A stretch of 10,384 nucleotides of DNA from JBDNFP01 sp041689775 (GCA_041689775.1 JBDNFP010000167.1:1-10384), one strand, 5' to 3'; counted from the stretch's first letter, positions 1-7,688 are shown. The notes: generated from the letters alone by a model not told the origin. A program made the numbers and translations.

Positions 1-99
1 GTGGGTCAGGTCGGCAAAATGGTCAGCCAGATTCGTGCAGGTGTAGTTGACTTGGCTCGAAAGAAGGTACTGGCAGTAAAGTTCGCGCGTTGTTTTCAT
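1..99 (-). CDS. Transposase, N-terminal fragment (gene continues beyond the left edge)
   Basis: On the minus strand an ATG at 99-97 opens a frame that stays open for all 33 codons to the window edge. The product begins MKTTRELYCQYLLSSQVNY and continues with TCTNLADHFADLTH. This resembles the N-terminus of DDE transposases of the IS4/IS701 kind found in Cytophagales and cyanobacteria, where a short helical region precedes the catalytic core. The resemblance is from memory of the family; the DDE residues lie outside the window, so intactness and exact family cannot be judged. The insertion sequence would extend leftward, with its transposase-upstream end somewhere between about 100 and 200. Alternative: an unrelated short-helix protein, which I think less likely. 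Confidence 0.6.
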   Translation of the reverse strand, partial: MKTTRELYCQYLLSSQVNYTCTNLADHFADLTH

Positions 100-327
100 C
101 CCATAAGTTAATAAAATTTCAGTTTTGCGAAAGTCCTATCAAACTAAAACACACAGGCAATATTTCCTTTGGATAAAAACAGACTTGCGTAACATCAATT
201 AATAATACAAACTAATTATGCTTTAGTACATAGTTGGTTTTTACTTAAAGTAGCCAGTTATATTGACATTAAAAAATCAGTTTAATAATGCCCTGGAAAC
301 CAAATAGCCTGATGCCTTGCCTTATGT
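100..327. other. AT-rich gap between the transposase and the next gene; possible insertion-sequence end
   Basis: No convincing gene lies here. The stretch is clearly richer in A and T than the genes to the right. If the transposase belongs to an insertion sequence, one terminal inverted repeat must fall in this gap. The segment at 120-140, reading inward on the minus strand as GATAGGACTTTCGCAAAACTG in part, is a position-based candidate only; its partner end is outside the window. No clear hairpin plus T-run was found after the stop of the gene ending at 328, although the minus strand has a T-run near 266-275. Confidence 0.3.
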
Positions 328-1179
328 TCAATGTAAGTGAATAAAAAATTGGGCTGTAATAAGCTTTGGCACAATATCGTAACCAATGCCAAAAAAGCCT
401 TTGACATGATAGTCCGTATTTTCATAATAGCTTCTTACGCCCAGGTGCGCAATATCGGTAGTACCAGTTCCGTGTTTATAATTCAAATCAGTATAAAGTG
501 TATATCTAGTTGTCAAATTGTAAAAAAGAGATGTAGCAGATTCGTTAAGTACACTTGAATAATTAGCCACAAAATCAACCTTGTTATTCGTAATCTTTGT
601 GGCAATAAAGTACTCGCCATTCGCGAGTACGTATCCTGCCAGCCAAACTTTTTTATAGTCAACCCTGAAATGATTAGCCCATACACCAGCATGGTTATGG
701 ATACCATATTCCAGTAAAAGGTTAGGACCAGCATATCGAATATTAGCGCCTGGCTTAGCCCCGGTTATTCTTGTTTGGGCGTACGTTTCTACCTGACTTT
801 GCCAAGTGGTTGGATTTGGCCTGAGAGTGGTGGTAGGTGTAATCAGATGCCCAATTCGTAGCTGCACCTTATCATTCAATTTGGCTATTAACTCGAAAGT
901 GGGAATGGATAGCACAGTGGAATAGTTAGCCAATTGAATGAAAGCCTGTGATTCCACCTGAAAGGTATTTGATATGCGTTGTGTGAGTAGTGTTCCGATT
1001 CGGAATGAAGCCTGGGGTATTACTTGTAAGGTATCAGTTAGGAAAATCAGGTTTGACTTTAAACCGGCGTAAACACGGTTTATGACAGTGCTTTCACTTA
1101 ATTTGATATTTTGCATCTGAGCATAACTCAGCTGAGTCGAAACAATAAAGATGAGGGAGAGGAAATGGCACTTTTTCAT
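328..1179 (-). CDS. Putative exported outer-membrane beta-barrel protein, family not recognised
   Basis: The 283-residue product starts with a Sec signal peptide: MKK, a hydrophobic core over residues 6-15, then S-Y-A before Q21, giving a likely cut after A20. The mature part has many alternating polar/hydrophobic segments rich in Tyr, Phe, Thr and Asn, the pattern of amphipathic strands in a small barrel. The last strand (around AQFFIHLH) does not end in the usual terminal Phe. I recognise no specific family, so porin-like or transport roles would be guesses. It lies 83 bp downstream of the SnoaL-like gene on the same strand and may share its transcript. Its DNA seems lower in G+C than the protease and transporter genes, and it neighbours a transposase, so it may be accessory DNA. 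The start is chosen because it gives a complete signal peptide. Confidence 0.7.
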   Translation of the reverse strand: MKKCHFLSLIFIVSTQLSYAQMQNIKLSESTVINRVYAGLKSNLIFLTDTLQVIPQASFRIGTLLTQRISNTFQVESQAFIQLANYSTVLSIPTFELIAKLNDKVQLRIGHLITPTTTLRPNPTTWQSQVETYAQTRITGAKPGANIRYAGPNLLLEYGIHNHAGVWANHFRVDYKKVWLAGYVLANGEYFIATKITNNKVDFVANYSSVLNESATSLFYNLTTRYTLYTDLNYKHGTGTTDIAHLGVRSYYENTDYHVKGFFGIGYDIVPKLITAQFFIHLH

Positions 1180-1262
1180 TTGGATAAATCTTAGAGGTTT
1201 TCATCGTGAGTAGGTAGACGTACGAGAATTATATTAAACCAGGAAGAACTATTGCTGCACTT

Positions 1263-1718
1263 TCACCGCTGAGCAGCGGGAAGCATATTCCTGATTGCTG
1301 AAATTAACCACTTACCTTTTGGTTTTACGACGATGAAAGTACTCCACATTTCACGGGTGGAACCGTCGGAGTTTTGTATGGTGTACCGGGCATCAGCGAT
1401 GGCACTACGCTTGGTAATAAATCGTACCTTTTCCACTTTTAAGATCCGACTATTCGGCGAAGTTGCCGAGCTCCGTACCATTCCCGCCATAGAACCTTTA
1501 ATACCCTCCCGCCACTCGCCCGTTGAAACTAGTTGATCTATATCTGAGGTAAGTATGCTTTTAAGCAATAGGGTATCCTGTCTTTCCCTGGCATCAGAAT
1601 ATTGATCAACTAAGGTGATTATGGGTTGTGACTTCTTATACGGTAAACTTTGCGCTTTTGCATAAAATGACGGAAAAGCTACCGACGTGAGGAGAGTAAA
1701 AAGGAATAATTTTTTCAT
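1263..1718 (-). CDS. Exported SnoaL/NTF2-like protein (DUF4440, SgcJ/EcaC type)
   Basis: This is a 151-residue protein with a signal peptide (MKKLFLFTLLTSVAF, likely cleavage after A20-K-A22 before Q23). The mature part fits the NTF2-like cone fold. It has an N-terminal helix (LVDQYSDARERQDT) with the family pattern of a small domain dividing time between helix and 'state' residues, then TSDIDQLVSTGEWREG. It closes with paired strands ending in MWSTFIVVKPKGKWLISAIRNMLP, split here as MWSTFIVVKPKGKW and LISAIRNMLP, which is the usual C-terminal signature. Members include polyketide cyclases, ketosteroid isomerases and many proteins of unknown role; the export signal argues for a periplasmic binding or small-molecule function, but no catalytic residue set can be assigned. 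The upstream minus-strand region contains TACTGTTG near 1750-1760, one base off the Bacteroidota -7 consensus TAnnTTTG, without a clear -33 element. Confidence 0.8.
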   Translation of the reverse strand: MKKLFLFTLLTSVAFPSFYAKAQSLPYKKSQPIITLVDQYSDARERQDTLLLKSILTSDIDQLVSTGEWREGIKGSMAGMVRSSATSPNSRILKVEKVRFITKRSAIADARYTIQNSDGSTREMWSTFIVVKPKGKWLISAIRNMLPAAQR

Positions 1719-1812
1719 AAAGTAATCTTGGTTTAAGGAGGTACAGTAGTATCAACAGTAAGGGTTAGAAAACCTTTTTTTACCCGCTACAGAATTGAAA
1801 TTCAAGGGGTAT

Positions 1813-1842
1813 AAAAAAAGCCCCTCGGGTAGGAGGGGCTTT
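1813..1842 (-). terminator. Rho-independent terminator of the metalloprotease gene
   Basis: Perfect 10-bp stem (1817-1826 pairs with 1833-1842) around a 6-base loop at 1827-1832. Read on the minus strand it is AAAGCCCCTC, loop, GAGGGGCTTT, and the T-run continues to 1813. It begins five bases after the TAA stop at 1849-1847. The GC-rich stem followed by an uninterrupted T-run on the minus strand fits an intrinsic terminator for the protease transcript. The plus strand has only a short T stretch after the stem, so it looks mainly one-directional. It separates the protease from the two genes to its left. Confidence 0.9.
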
Positions 1843-1846
1843 CAAA

Positions 1847-4366
1847 TTAGCTTTTGGATGGATCGAGGATCTTTTCTATCCTGACAATTGCATCTTGTAT
1901 ATGATACCTTGATAAGTCATCACGGAATCGATTTTGGGAGGCTTTTAGTTGTTGGTGCAATTTCACCAGTTCACCTCTGGCAATAGAACGAATATCCGAC
2001 TGACTCACATTCACCGGGGTACCGTAGTTACCACGCCCGCGCGGAGGGTCAATATTCAGAATCGTATTCATGCGGTCAATGTAGGCCTTTTGCAGGTTAC
2101 GACGATAGATATCAATCGTTCTGGCGTTTTGGAGTTCACTCCAAATTCCGTTTTGGAGTTGACGCAGCATATCAAGGCCGTTGTAATTCACATCATTCAC
2201 TTCGTTTTCCATCAAACGAGCCATTCGGTCGGCTGATAATAAGCTATTCAAATGACGTTCCTGTAAGCTACGAATACTCTCTACGTGGCTGGCGTGGTGA
2301 ATATTACGCGCAATCTTGGTTTGGTGCAACCACTCGGGAGAAGTGAAGGCGTTGGTCAACAGCCAGTCAAGCGAGGCAATTTGCTCCTTCGCGGTTACTG
2401 GGGTGAAAATATACCCATCCTGATTTGGCTTTTTGCGGTCTTCGTGTACACCACCTACGTTAGTAACTACATGCCCCACAAAGCGGCTCCAAACTCCTAG
2501 TAGCTCACCGTAAAGTTCGTCCAGATCATCGTAATCGTTAGTTTGTCCGGCGGTCCAGTCGTACAGTTTAGGAGCAACTTTTTTCAGGTTCTTCAAACCA
2601 TAATCACTTGCCTTTACTACGTCAGCACCGATACCTTCGGTTTGGCTGTCAGGATCAAATCCGCCGCTTCCGCTACCAAATTGGTACATAGGGTTACCGG
2701 ATTTTTCATTAATCCATTGTGATAGAGTCGGTACTTCTTCATTGGCATTTGTAGCACTAGATAGGTAACGATAGCCCCAATTGATCACATAATGATCGTA
2801 AGGCCCGAGTTGACGAACGAACCGTACTCCCTGATCACCCGGTTGGGCTACGTAATTGTAACGGGCGTAGTCCATGATGGTGGCCGCAATACCGTACTTC
2901 TGCGTGAATGCCGCGGAACGTAACGAATCGGTAGGATAAGCCGAGCTTGCCTTCATGTTGTGCGGAAGACCCAAGGCGTGACCAACTTCGTGCGTAATTA
3001 CTTCTTTCATCATTTCTCCCAAATCGTCGATGGGAGTTTCGAGGGTTCGGGCGGTTATATTGGCGGCACCCGTTTCCAATAAATAGCGGTTCCGGTATGA
3101 GCGCAGGTGGTTGTGATACCAGATAATATCACTCTCAATGATCTCGCCGGAACGTGGATCCGATACGCTCGGTCCTACGGCGTTGCGGGTTGTACTCGCT
3201 ACGTAACGAATGACCGAATAGCGAACGTCCTCGGGGCTAAAATCCGGATCTTCCTCGGGAGTAGGGGGGTATTTGGCAATGATGGCATTCTTAAAACCAG
3301 CAGTTTCGAAAGCTTCCTGCCACTGCTCTACGCCGGCTTTGATGTAAGGACGCAACTTTTCGGGAGTAGCCGGATCCAGGTAGTAAACGATGGGCTTAAT
3401 GGGTTCTACCAGTTCGCCCCGGTTGTAGGCGGCGATATCTTTTGGTACCAGTTTCCAACGGCGGATATAGGTTTTCTCGTCGGCTTTGAGGGCCTCGGAG
3501 CCGTAATCAAACTGACGAACGGTAAAGTAACCAATCCGGTAATCATTGACGCGGGGTTGCATTGCGGTCTTTGGAAGCAGTACCATCGACTGATTCATCA
3601 GAATACTGATAGCGCCAGTCTCGGAGTTGGACGGTGGCTCAGCCGCGTCGAACGTAAAGTCTTGCTTTACTTCAATGTTCATAGGGAAACTCTTTGCACT
3701 TTGAATAAAGCTACGGCTATCGTCCAGCCGGGTTACTTTGTAGGTACGGCGCATGTCGGCATCCAACCCACTGAATGCTTTTACGTCGCTACTCAAAAAC
3801 TTAGTGACTTCAATCAGGAAGCCAGCTGAGTCAGGAGTTAGAGCCGCAATATCAAAGGCATAAATAGTTGGCTGGTAGTTATTGGCTTGCACCGATAAGT
3901 TAATTGGTAAGGAATCGGCCGCAATGGAACGGTAAGATTTATTTTTAAGGAGTATTTTATCCCCAAATTTTCGCCACTCTACCATTTGCTCGTTAACCGA
4001 AGAACCAGCATTGACGTACCCACCACCTAGTCCGGAGGGCAAACCCACAAAACGGGTAATCCACAGGAAATCACGGGTCAAAAGAGAATCGGGGATTTGG
4101 TAGTAGTATTTATCGCCTACTTTATGAATCGTAAACAGGCCTTCGTCGGTTACCGCTTCTTTCGTTACGATTTCTTTATAGCTCTTCATGCCTCCTTTGG
4201 CGGCAGGTTTGGCCCTTTCTGGACTCTCGGCTTTTGGTGCCTCCGCCTTTGCTGTTTCTACGGCTTTGGGTGCATTAGAAGACTGCTGAGGCGCCTGTTT
4301 CACTGAGCAAGCCTGAGTAAGGGCAAGCAAGCAGGCAATGCTTATTGCCTGGTAATTTTTGAACAT
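1847..4366 (-). CDS. Zinc-dependent metalloprotease lipoprotein of the met-zincin type (DUF5117/DUF4953/DUF5118 group)
   Basis: This 839-residue protein has a lipoprotein signal: hydrophobic segment then LTQAC, with Cys20 as the lipidated residue. Residues about 24-58 form a low-complexity linker rich in Ala, Lys, Pro and Glu, likely a flexible spacer from the membrane. The catalytic motif is H459-E-V-G-H463-A-L-G-L-P-H469-N: three zinc-binding histidines with Glu460 as general base. Met498 in IMDYARY, about 29 residues later, suits the met-turn of metzincins. The region before it (about 80-330) matches the N-terminal domain usual in these 800-850-residue Bacteroidota proteins, and about 550-839 the long helical C-terminal part. 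Its physiological substrate is unknown to me. It appears to be a single-gene unit: its own terminator follows, and a divergent gene lies upstream. The start is supported by the lipobox; no purine-rich ribosome site precedes it. Confidence 0.93.
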   Translation of the reverse strand: MFKNYQAISIACLLALTQACSVKQAPQQSSNAPKAVETAKAEAPKAESPERAKPAAKGGMKSYKEIVTKEAVTDEGLFTIHKVGDKYYYQIPDSLLTRDFLWITRFVGLPSGLGGGYVNAGSSVNEQMVEWRKFGDKILLKNKSYRSIAADSLPINLSVQANNYQPTIYAFDIAALTPDSAGFLIEVTKFLSSDVKAFSGLDADMRRTYKVTRLDDSRSFIQSAKSFPMNIEVKQDFTFDAAEPPSNSETGAISILMNQSMVLLPKTAMQPRVNDYRIGYFTVRQFDYGSEALKADEKTYIRRWKLVPKDIAAYNRGELVEPIKPIVYYLDPATPEKLRPYIKAGVEQWQEAFETAGFKNAIIAKYPPTPEEDPDFSPEDVRYSVIRYVASTTRNAVGPSVSDPRSGEIIESDIIWYHNHLRSYRNRYLLETGAANITARTLETPIDDLGEMMKEVITHEVGHALGLPHNMKASSAYPTDSLRSAAFTQKYGIAATIMDYARYNYVAQPGDQGVRFVRQLGPYDHYVINWGYRYLSSATNANEEVPTLSQWINEKSGNPMYQFGSGSGGFDPDSQTEGIGADVVKASDYGLKNLKKVAPKLYDWTAGQTNDYDDLDELYGELLGVWSRFVGHVVTNVGGVHEDRKKPNQDGYIFTPVTAKEQIASLDWLLTNAFTSPEWLHQTKIARNIHHASHVESIRSLQERHLNSLLSADRMARLMENEVNDVNYNGLDMLRQLQNGIWSELQNARTIDIYRRNLQKAYIDRMNTILNIDPPRGRGNYGTPVNVSQSDIRSIARGELVKLHQQLKASQNRFRDDLSRYHIQDAIVRIEKILDPSKS

Positions 4367-4591
4367 GGTTAATGGGTTATAGGATGAAAAATAGGCAGCC
4401 CTTGATGAAAGAACTGGTTAAAGATAGAAATCAATTTTTGAAAAAATTGTTTCAACAAGGAATTTGAGTTAAACGATTGGTGCCAGTTTTTAAAGCGAGT
4501 AACAAAATATTGCCGACTTTGGAGTCAAGGTAAGTAGGTTAATAGCTGTACATCCCTTTGATAATCTATTCAAGATAACGAACCTACAATT
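4367..4591. promoter_or_regulatory. Divergent promoter region between the metalloprotease and cupin genes, with an 8-bp-arm palindrome
   Basis: These 225 bp must hold start signals for both flanking genes. A perfect inverted repeat lies at 4432-4449 (CAATTTTT, two-base centre, AAAAATTG), a possible operator or bent A/T site. On the minus strand TATCTTTA at 4426-4419 is one base off the Bacteroidota -7 consensus TAnnTTTG, with TTG triplets about 26 bases upstream, longer than usual. On the plus strand TTTG at 4518-4521 followed 21 bases later by TAGCTGTA at 4543-4550 is a weak -33/-7 candidate for the cupin gene. None of these is strong alone. Confidence 0.4.
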
Positions 4592-5359
4592 ATGCAATCC
4601 CGGTATATTTTTTTACTTCTACTAGTAGTGTCACTTCCTGTGAGTGCCCAAGATGCTCAGATAATTTCTGATGTGTATCGTTGGGAAGGAGCGACGATTG
4701 AGAAAAATGCCAATTCTCAAAGTAGACAACTGGTAGAAGGCGCTACCCCGGCTTTTACGCACGTGAAAATACACGCCACGACGGTGGAGGTCGGGCATGC
4801 AGCCCATGCGGGGCATTCACATGCCGACGAGGAATTGATTATAGTGAAGGAAGGTACCCTGCGCGTAACGATTGAGGGTAAAACAGAACTTTTGGAAACA
4901 GGTAGTGTCGCTGTGATGATGCCGGGTGATGAACACGGTTTTGTGAATGGCGGGAATGGCCCGGTCAGCTACTATGTGATGCGCTATGAAACACCTCAGG
5001 TTGACGCTAAAAGGGGCCAAGGGGCGGGTGGGTCTTTTGTGAAGCACTGGAATGAGCTAGCCTACAAAACCAACGAAAAGGGAGGGCGTCGAAATGTGTT
5101 TGATCGCGCTACGGCCCAATCAGAGCGATTTGAAATGCATATCACTACTCTTAATGAAGGTTTGATGAGCCATCCACCGCACACCCATAAAGCAGCGGAG
5201 ATACTACTACTCATTGACGGCGAGGCGGAGGAAAGTATTGACGGAAAGTGGATTCCGGCGGCAATAGGCGATATTATCTTCCTGCAATCCAACGTACCGC
5301 ACGCAATCCGGAATACCGGGAAGGGTAGTTGTACCTATTTTGCATTTCAGTTTGAGTAG
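4592..5359 (+). CDS. Secreted two-domain cupin (bicupin)
   Basis: The 255-residue product has a Sec signal peptide (hydrophobic residues 6-15, likely cut after V-S-A19 before Q20). Two cupin barrels follow, and both keep the metal-binding pattern. The first has H75-S-H77, E81 and G88, with P111 and H115 then N119 in its second motif. The second has H197-T-H199, E203 and G210, with P236-H237 and N241. So both barrels could bind a divalent metal through three His and one Glu. Bicupins include oxalate decarboxylase, ureidoglycine aminohydrolase and various dioxygenases, but no substrate can be assigned here; export points to the periplasm. The stretch at 138-148, rich in Gly, joins the two domains. 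The gene stands alone on the plus strand, divergent from the metalloprotease and 38 bp from a convergent stop. Confidence 0.88.
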   Translation: MQSRYIFLLLLVVSLPVSAQDAQIISDVYRWEGATIEKNANSQSRQLVEGATPAFTHVKIHATTVEVGHAAHAGHSHADEELIIVKEGTLRVTIEGKTELLETGSVAVMMPGDEHGFVNGGNGPVSYYVMRYETPQVDAKRGQGAGGSFVKHWNELAYKTNEKGGRRNVFDRATAQSERFEMHITTLNEGLMSHPPHTHKAAEILLLIDGEAEESIDGKWIPAAIGDIIFLQSNVPHAIRNTGKGSCTYFAFQFE

Positions 5360-5382
5360 CTACGATCAACGTCGAACTCTTA

Positions 5383-5412
5383 GAGGTGCTTTGGCATTTA
5401 TGAAAGTGCCTC
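5383..5412 (+). terminator. Possible hairpin at the convergent gene ends
   Basis: Downstream of the cupin stop, 5383-5392 can pair with 5403-5412 over ten base pairs, two of them G-U, around a 10-base loop on the plus-strand RNA. There is no T-run after it, and the G-U pairs become mismatches on the opposite strand. It overlaps the last codons of the phosphoesterase gene. It is a weak candidate for ending the cupin transcript. Confidence 0.3.
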
Positions 5413-6243
5413 ATTACCAATCTCAATCCCCTGCAATTGTTTTTCAGCCTCCGGTAAAATCTCACAATTATCCCAAATGCCAGTAAGTAATGTTTGGGCA
5501 TAACTGCTCGGTAAGCCTTTTTCTACCATCAGCTGGTTTGCTTGACGGTTGTCGTAGTTGAATGACTTAAAAGCAAAGGTTAGTTCTCCGGTAGAGTCAT
5601 CCAGGAGTAGGTACCACACTCGCGGAGTACCGTCGTTGGCGGGCATTCCAATTACTCCGGCATTAATCCAGTGCTTGCCGTTAGTACTATCCGCAAAGGG
5701 TAACCCGGAGTGTCCGGCTAAAATAACCTCAGCTCCCATGGCTTTAAAGGTTTGCGCCTTTACTTCCCAGGGAGTAGATTTAAACACAAACTCGGCAATA
5801 TTGGTAGCTGAACCGTGTACTACCCCGATGGTTTTTCCTGCATACCTAAACCTTAAACGATGGGGAATGGTAGCCAACCATTGCCGGGTTTGATCCGAAA
5901 CAGAACGGGCCGCAAAGGGAAACCAATTCTGGGAAAAAAGGTCGCATCGGCTTCCTTCGTTGAAATTACAGCCGCAATCATCCTCTCCCGCAATAATATT
6001 TTCCTCCACATTACCCTGTATGAAATGAATTCCCCACTCCTTCACCACCCGGACCGTTTCCTCGGGCTGCGCACAATAGCCAATGATATCTCCCGTACAG
6101 ATAATATTTGTGGGAGAGATGCCCTTTTGCAACGCAATGCCTTTGAGTTTGGTCAATGCTTGCAGATTAGAATAAGGGCCTCCAAATACCAATATTGGGC
6201 CGGTCAGCTCTCCTAAGGATTTGGTAATGACTGCGTCATTCAT
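5398..6243 (-). CDS. Metallophosphoesterase-fold protein with altered metal motif and a cysteine cluster
   Basis: The 281-residue cytoplasmic protein (no signal peptide) follows the calcineurin-like phosphoesterase layout, YfcE/Calcineurin_2 type. Recognisable blocks are G51-D52, G77-N78, H143-G144, G177-H178 and N194-A-G196. Block I, normally D-x-H, reads V-F-G21-G-P-Y24-S-N26, so both usual metal ligands are replaced. Block III is G-N-V rather than G-N-H, and the last block is G-H-S-G rather than G-H-T-H. Between blocks lies D88-D-C90-G-C92, then C100-D, with C49 and C57 nearby. I recall related bacterial proteins sharing both FGGPYSN and DCGC, so this is probably a distinct conserved subgroup rather than a decayed gene; that is memory, not a search. 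The gene overlaps the symporter stop by 8 bp (6236-6243), implying coupled translation. Substrate and even hydrolytic activity are uncertain. Confidence 0.85.
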   Translation of the reverse strand: MNDAVITKSLGELTGPILVFGGPYSNLQALTKLKGIALQKGISPTNIICTGDIIGYCAQPEETVRVVKEWGIHFIQGNVEENIIAGEDDCGCNFNEGSRCDLFSQNWFPFAARSVSDQTRQWLATIPHRLRFRYAGKTIGVVHGSATNIAEFVFKSTPWEVKAQTFKAMGAEVILAGHSGLPFADSTNGKHWINAGVIGMPANDGTPRVWYLLLDDSTGELTFAFKSFNYDNRQANQLMVEKGLPSSYAQTLLTGIWDNCEILPEAEKQLQGIEIGNEALS

Positions 6244-7588
6244 GGGGTTTTTTATTAAAAAGGATACTGATGAGGTATACTGAGAAACAGTAAGTGCTGG
6301 TAATAATGTTCACGCTCAGTAAAGAAGCGTACTTCCCTTCGGTGAATATAAGGAAGTCAGGAAGGGTACTGAACGATAATATGCCCCCAATTAATAACCC
6401 ACCCACAACCGATAAATGAAAGGCAATGCGCGGTACTTCTTTGCTCCAGAACAAAAAAACCGGTGCTAAACCCAATACAACGGTACCACTGATCGTAGTA
6501 GCCGACAGTATGGTGGGGTCAAAGAAAACCGGAATAGTACCTAGTAACGTCAGAGCAATCATGGCCAAGCGTCCGGTAGAAACCTTTGGGATCGGACTAC
6601 GCGATAAATCGATGCTGATGAGCTTAGAGAAAGAAGCCAAGGACGAATCGAGCGTAGAGGAAGCGGAGGTAACCATGATGAGGTTCATGAGCAAGAGCAT
6701 GGGAGCGCCAAAGTACTTGGCCGCTGCCACCGGTGCCTCTCCTTCCAAACCCTGCAAACGAGCAAAAATGCCCACAAAACTAAAAAAGATAATGCAAGCC
6801 GCCCCAAGGGCACCCGCCCATAAAAAGGATTTTAGGGTAGTTTTGGTGTCAGATATAAACCCACGGTCGGTCAGGACCGGATCGTGAAAGGGATAGCTAA
6901 AACACTGAATTACGGCTACGAGTAAAAGGTCAAGCCCATGACCCATATCCCAGGTTCCGCTGCTTATGAATGGCTGGATGGTTCCGCCTTGTTCCGGTAA
7001 AATGAAACCCATGATGACCCCAAGCAGCACTATGAACAAAGCCATCTGAATTACGTCCGTCATGATGGAGCTACCCATACCCCCTTTGAGGGTATAGGCA
7101 AGAGTAAGGAGGGTAAATACAACAATGGCGGCGTAGTAACTGAATGTACCCGTTTCACCAAAATAGGTACCGATAACGATGGTGTTAGACCAGATTTCGT
7201 TGTAGAGACGTATAATGATCAGGAAGGTAAAGACGACAACCGCCATCCGGCCAAATTTACTTTCCAGAAAATGGTGGATACTTCGGTAGCCTCCTTTGTT
7301 ACGAAGCTGAACAATGACGAATCCCGCTACGATAAAGGATAGATAGTACCCAGCATAGGCCACTCCGCCTACCAAGCCAAAACTTTGGCCCAAGTTAGCG
7401 GCATTCGTTATAGACTTGGCAAAGAGCCAGGAAATTACCAGACTACTCGTCAGAAATACCGTGTTGGGGGCTCTTTCGCGTCGGTTACCCTGAAAAAATT
7501 CAGCAGCGGTTTTTGAAAGGGGAGAAATGAAGTACAGGATAATGCTCGACACAAGTACTAGTACCCATTGGGTAGTATAGACAGTCAT
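6236..7588 (-). CDS. Sodium:solute symporter family (SSS/SSF) permease
   Basis: The 450-residue protein is almost wholly hydrophobic, with about 12-13 candidate membrane helices starting at residues 7-24, consistent with the LeuT-fold SSS family. The family signature in the helix carrying the second sodium site is present: S308-A-S-S311-T312-L-D314-S-S, followed by ISIDL. By alignment from memory S311/T312 correspond to the sodium-binding Ser-Thr of PutP. A second distinctive block, Y232-P-F-H-D-P-V-L-T-D-R-G-F, lies on the loop before the next helix. The protein is slightly shorter than many members (about 500 residues). The substrate cannot be read from sequence. It sits 155 bp downstream of the susD-like gene and overlaps the phosphoesterase gene, suggesting import of what the outer-membrane pair captures. 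The spacer upstream carries heptad repeats. Confidence 0.92.
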   Translation of the reverse strand: MTVYTTQWVLVLVSSIILYFISPLSKTAAEFFQGNRRERAPNTVFLTSSLVISWLFAKSITNAANLGQSFGLVGGVAYAGYYLSFIVAGFVIVQLRNKGGYRSIHHFLESKFGRMAVVVFTFLIIIRLYNEIWSNTIVIGTYFGETGTFSYYAAIVVFTLLTLAYTLKGGMGSSIMTDVIQMALFIVLLGVIMGFILPEQGGTIQPFISSGTWDMGHGLDLLLVAVIQCFSYPFHDPVLTDRGFISDTKTTLKSFLWAGALGAACIIFFSFVGIFARLQGLEGEAPVAAAKYFGAPMLLLMNLIMVTSASSTLDSSLASFSKLISIDLSRSPIPKVSTGRLAMIALTLLGTIPVFFDPTILSATTISGTVVLGLAPVFLFWSKEVPRIAFHLSVVGGLLIGGILSFSTLPDFLIFTEGKYASLLSVNIITSTYCFSVYLISILFNKKPHE

Positions 7589-7590
7589 AT

Positions 7591-7688
7591 AGCTATTGGC
7601 GATGGGCTTTTGGCTTGCGGCTTCTTCGACTATTTAGTACATGATAAATCATAGCTATGTAGCTGTCAGCTATTAGATTATAGCGATT
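7591..7688. repeat. Degenerate 7-base tandem repeats upstream of the symporter gene
   Basis: Five heptads run without a gap at 7591-7625: AGCTATT, GGCGATG, GGCTTTT, GGCTTGC, GGCTTCT (plus strand). A second group at 7661-7688 reads AGCTGTC, AGCTATT, AGATTAT, AGCGATT, preceded by AGCTATG at 7653-7659. The two main groups are 70 bases apart, so they keep the same 7-base phase. Between them, 7641-7652 is the palindrome ATGATAAATCAT. The repeats begin three bases from the symporter ATG, so they occupy its untranslated leader. Such AGC/GGCT-rich heptads occur, as I recall, in intergenic regions of some Cytophagales. Confidence 0.6.

Noticed and set aside
1266..1279. Perfect inverted repeat CCGCTGAGCAGCGG as a terminator
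   Set aside because: It is within the last codons of the SnoaL-like gene and has no T-run on the minus strand.
1762..1781. GGTT-AGAA-AACC followed by seven T on the plus strand as a terminator
   Set aside because: The stem is only 4 bp and no plus-strand gene lies upstream.
3107..3829. 240-codon open frame on the plus strand
   Set aside because: It lies wholly antisense to the metalloprotease, which has clear catalytic motifs; the antisense product shows no recognisable domain or export signal.
6426..6887. 153-codon open frame on the plus strand
   Set aside because: It is antisense to the symporter gene and its product is low-complexity, Lys/Ala/Met-rich, as expected from reading membrane-helix codons backward.
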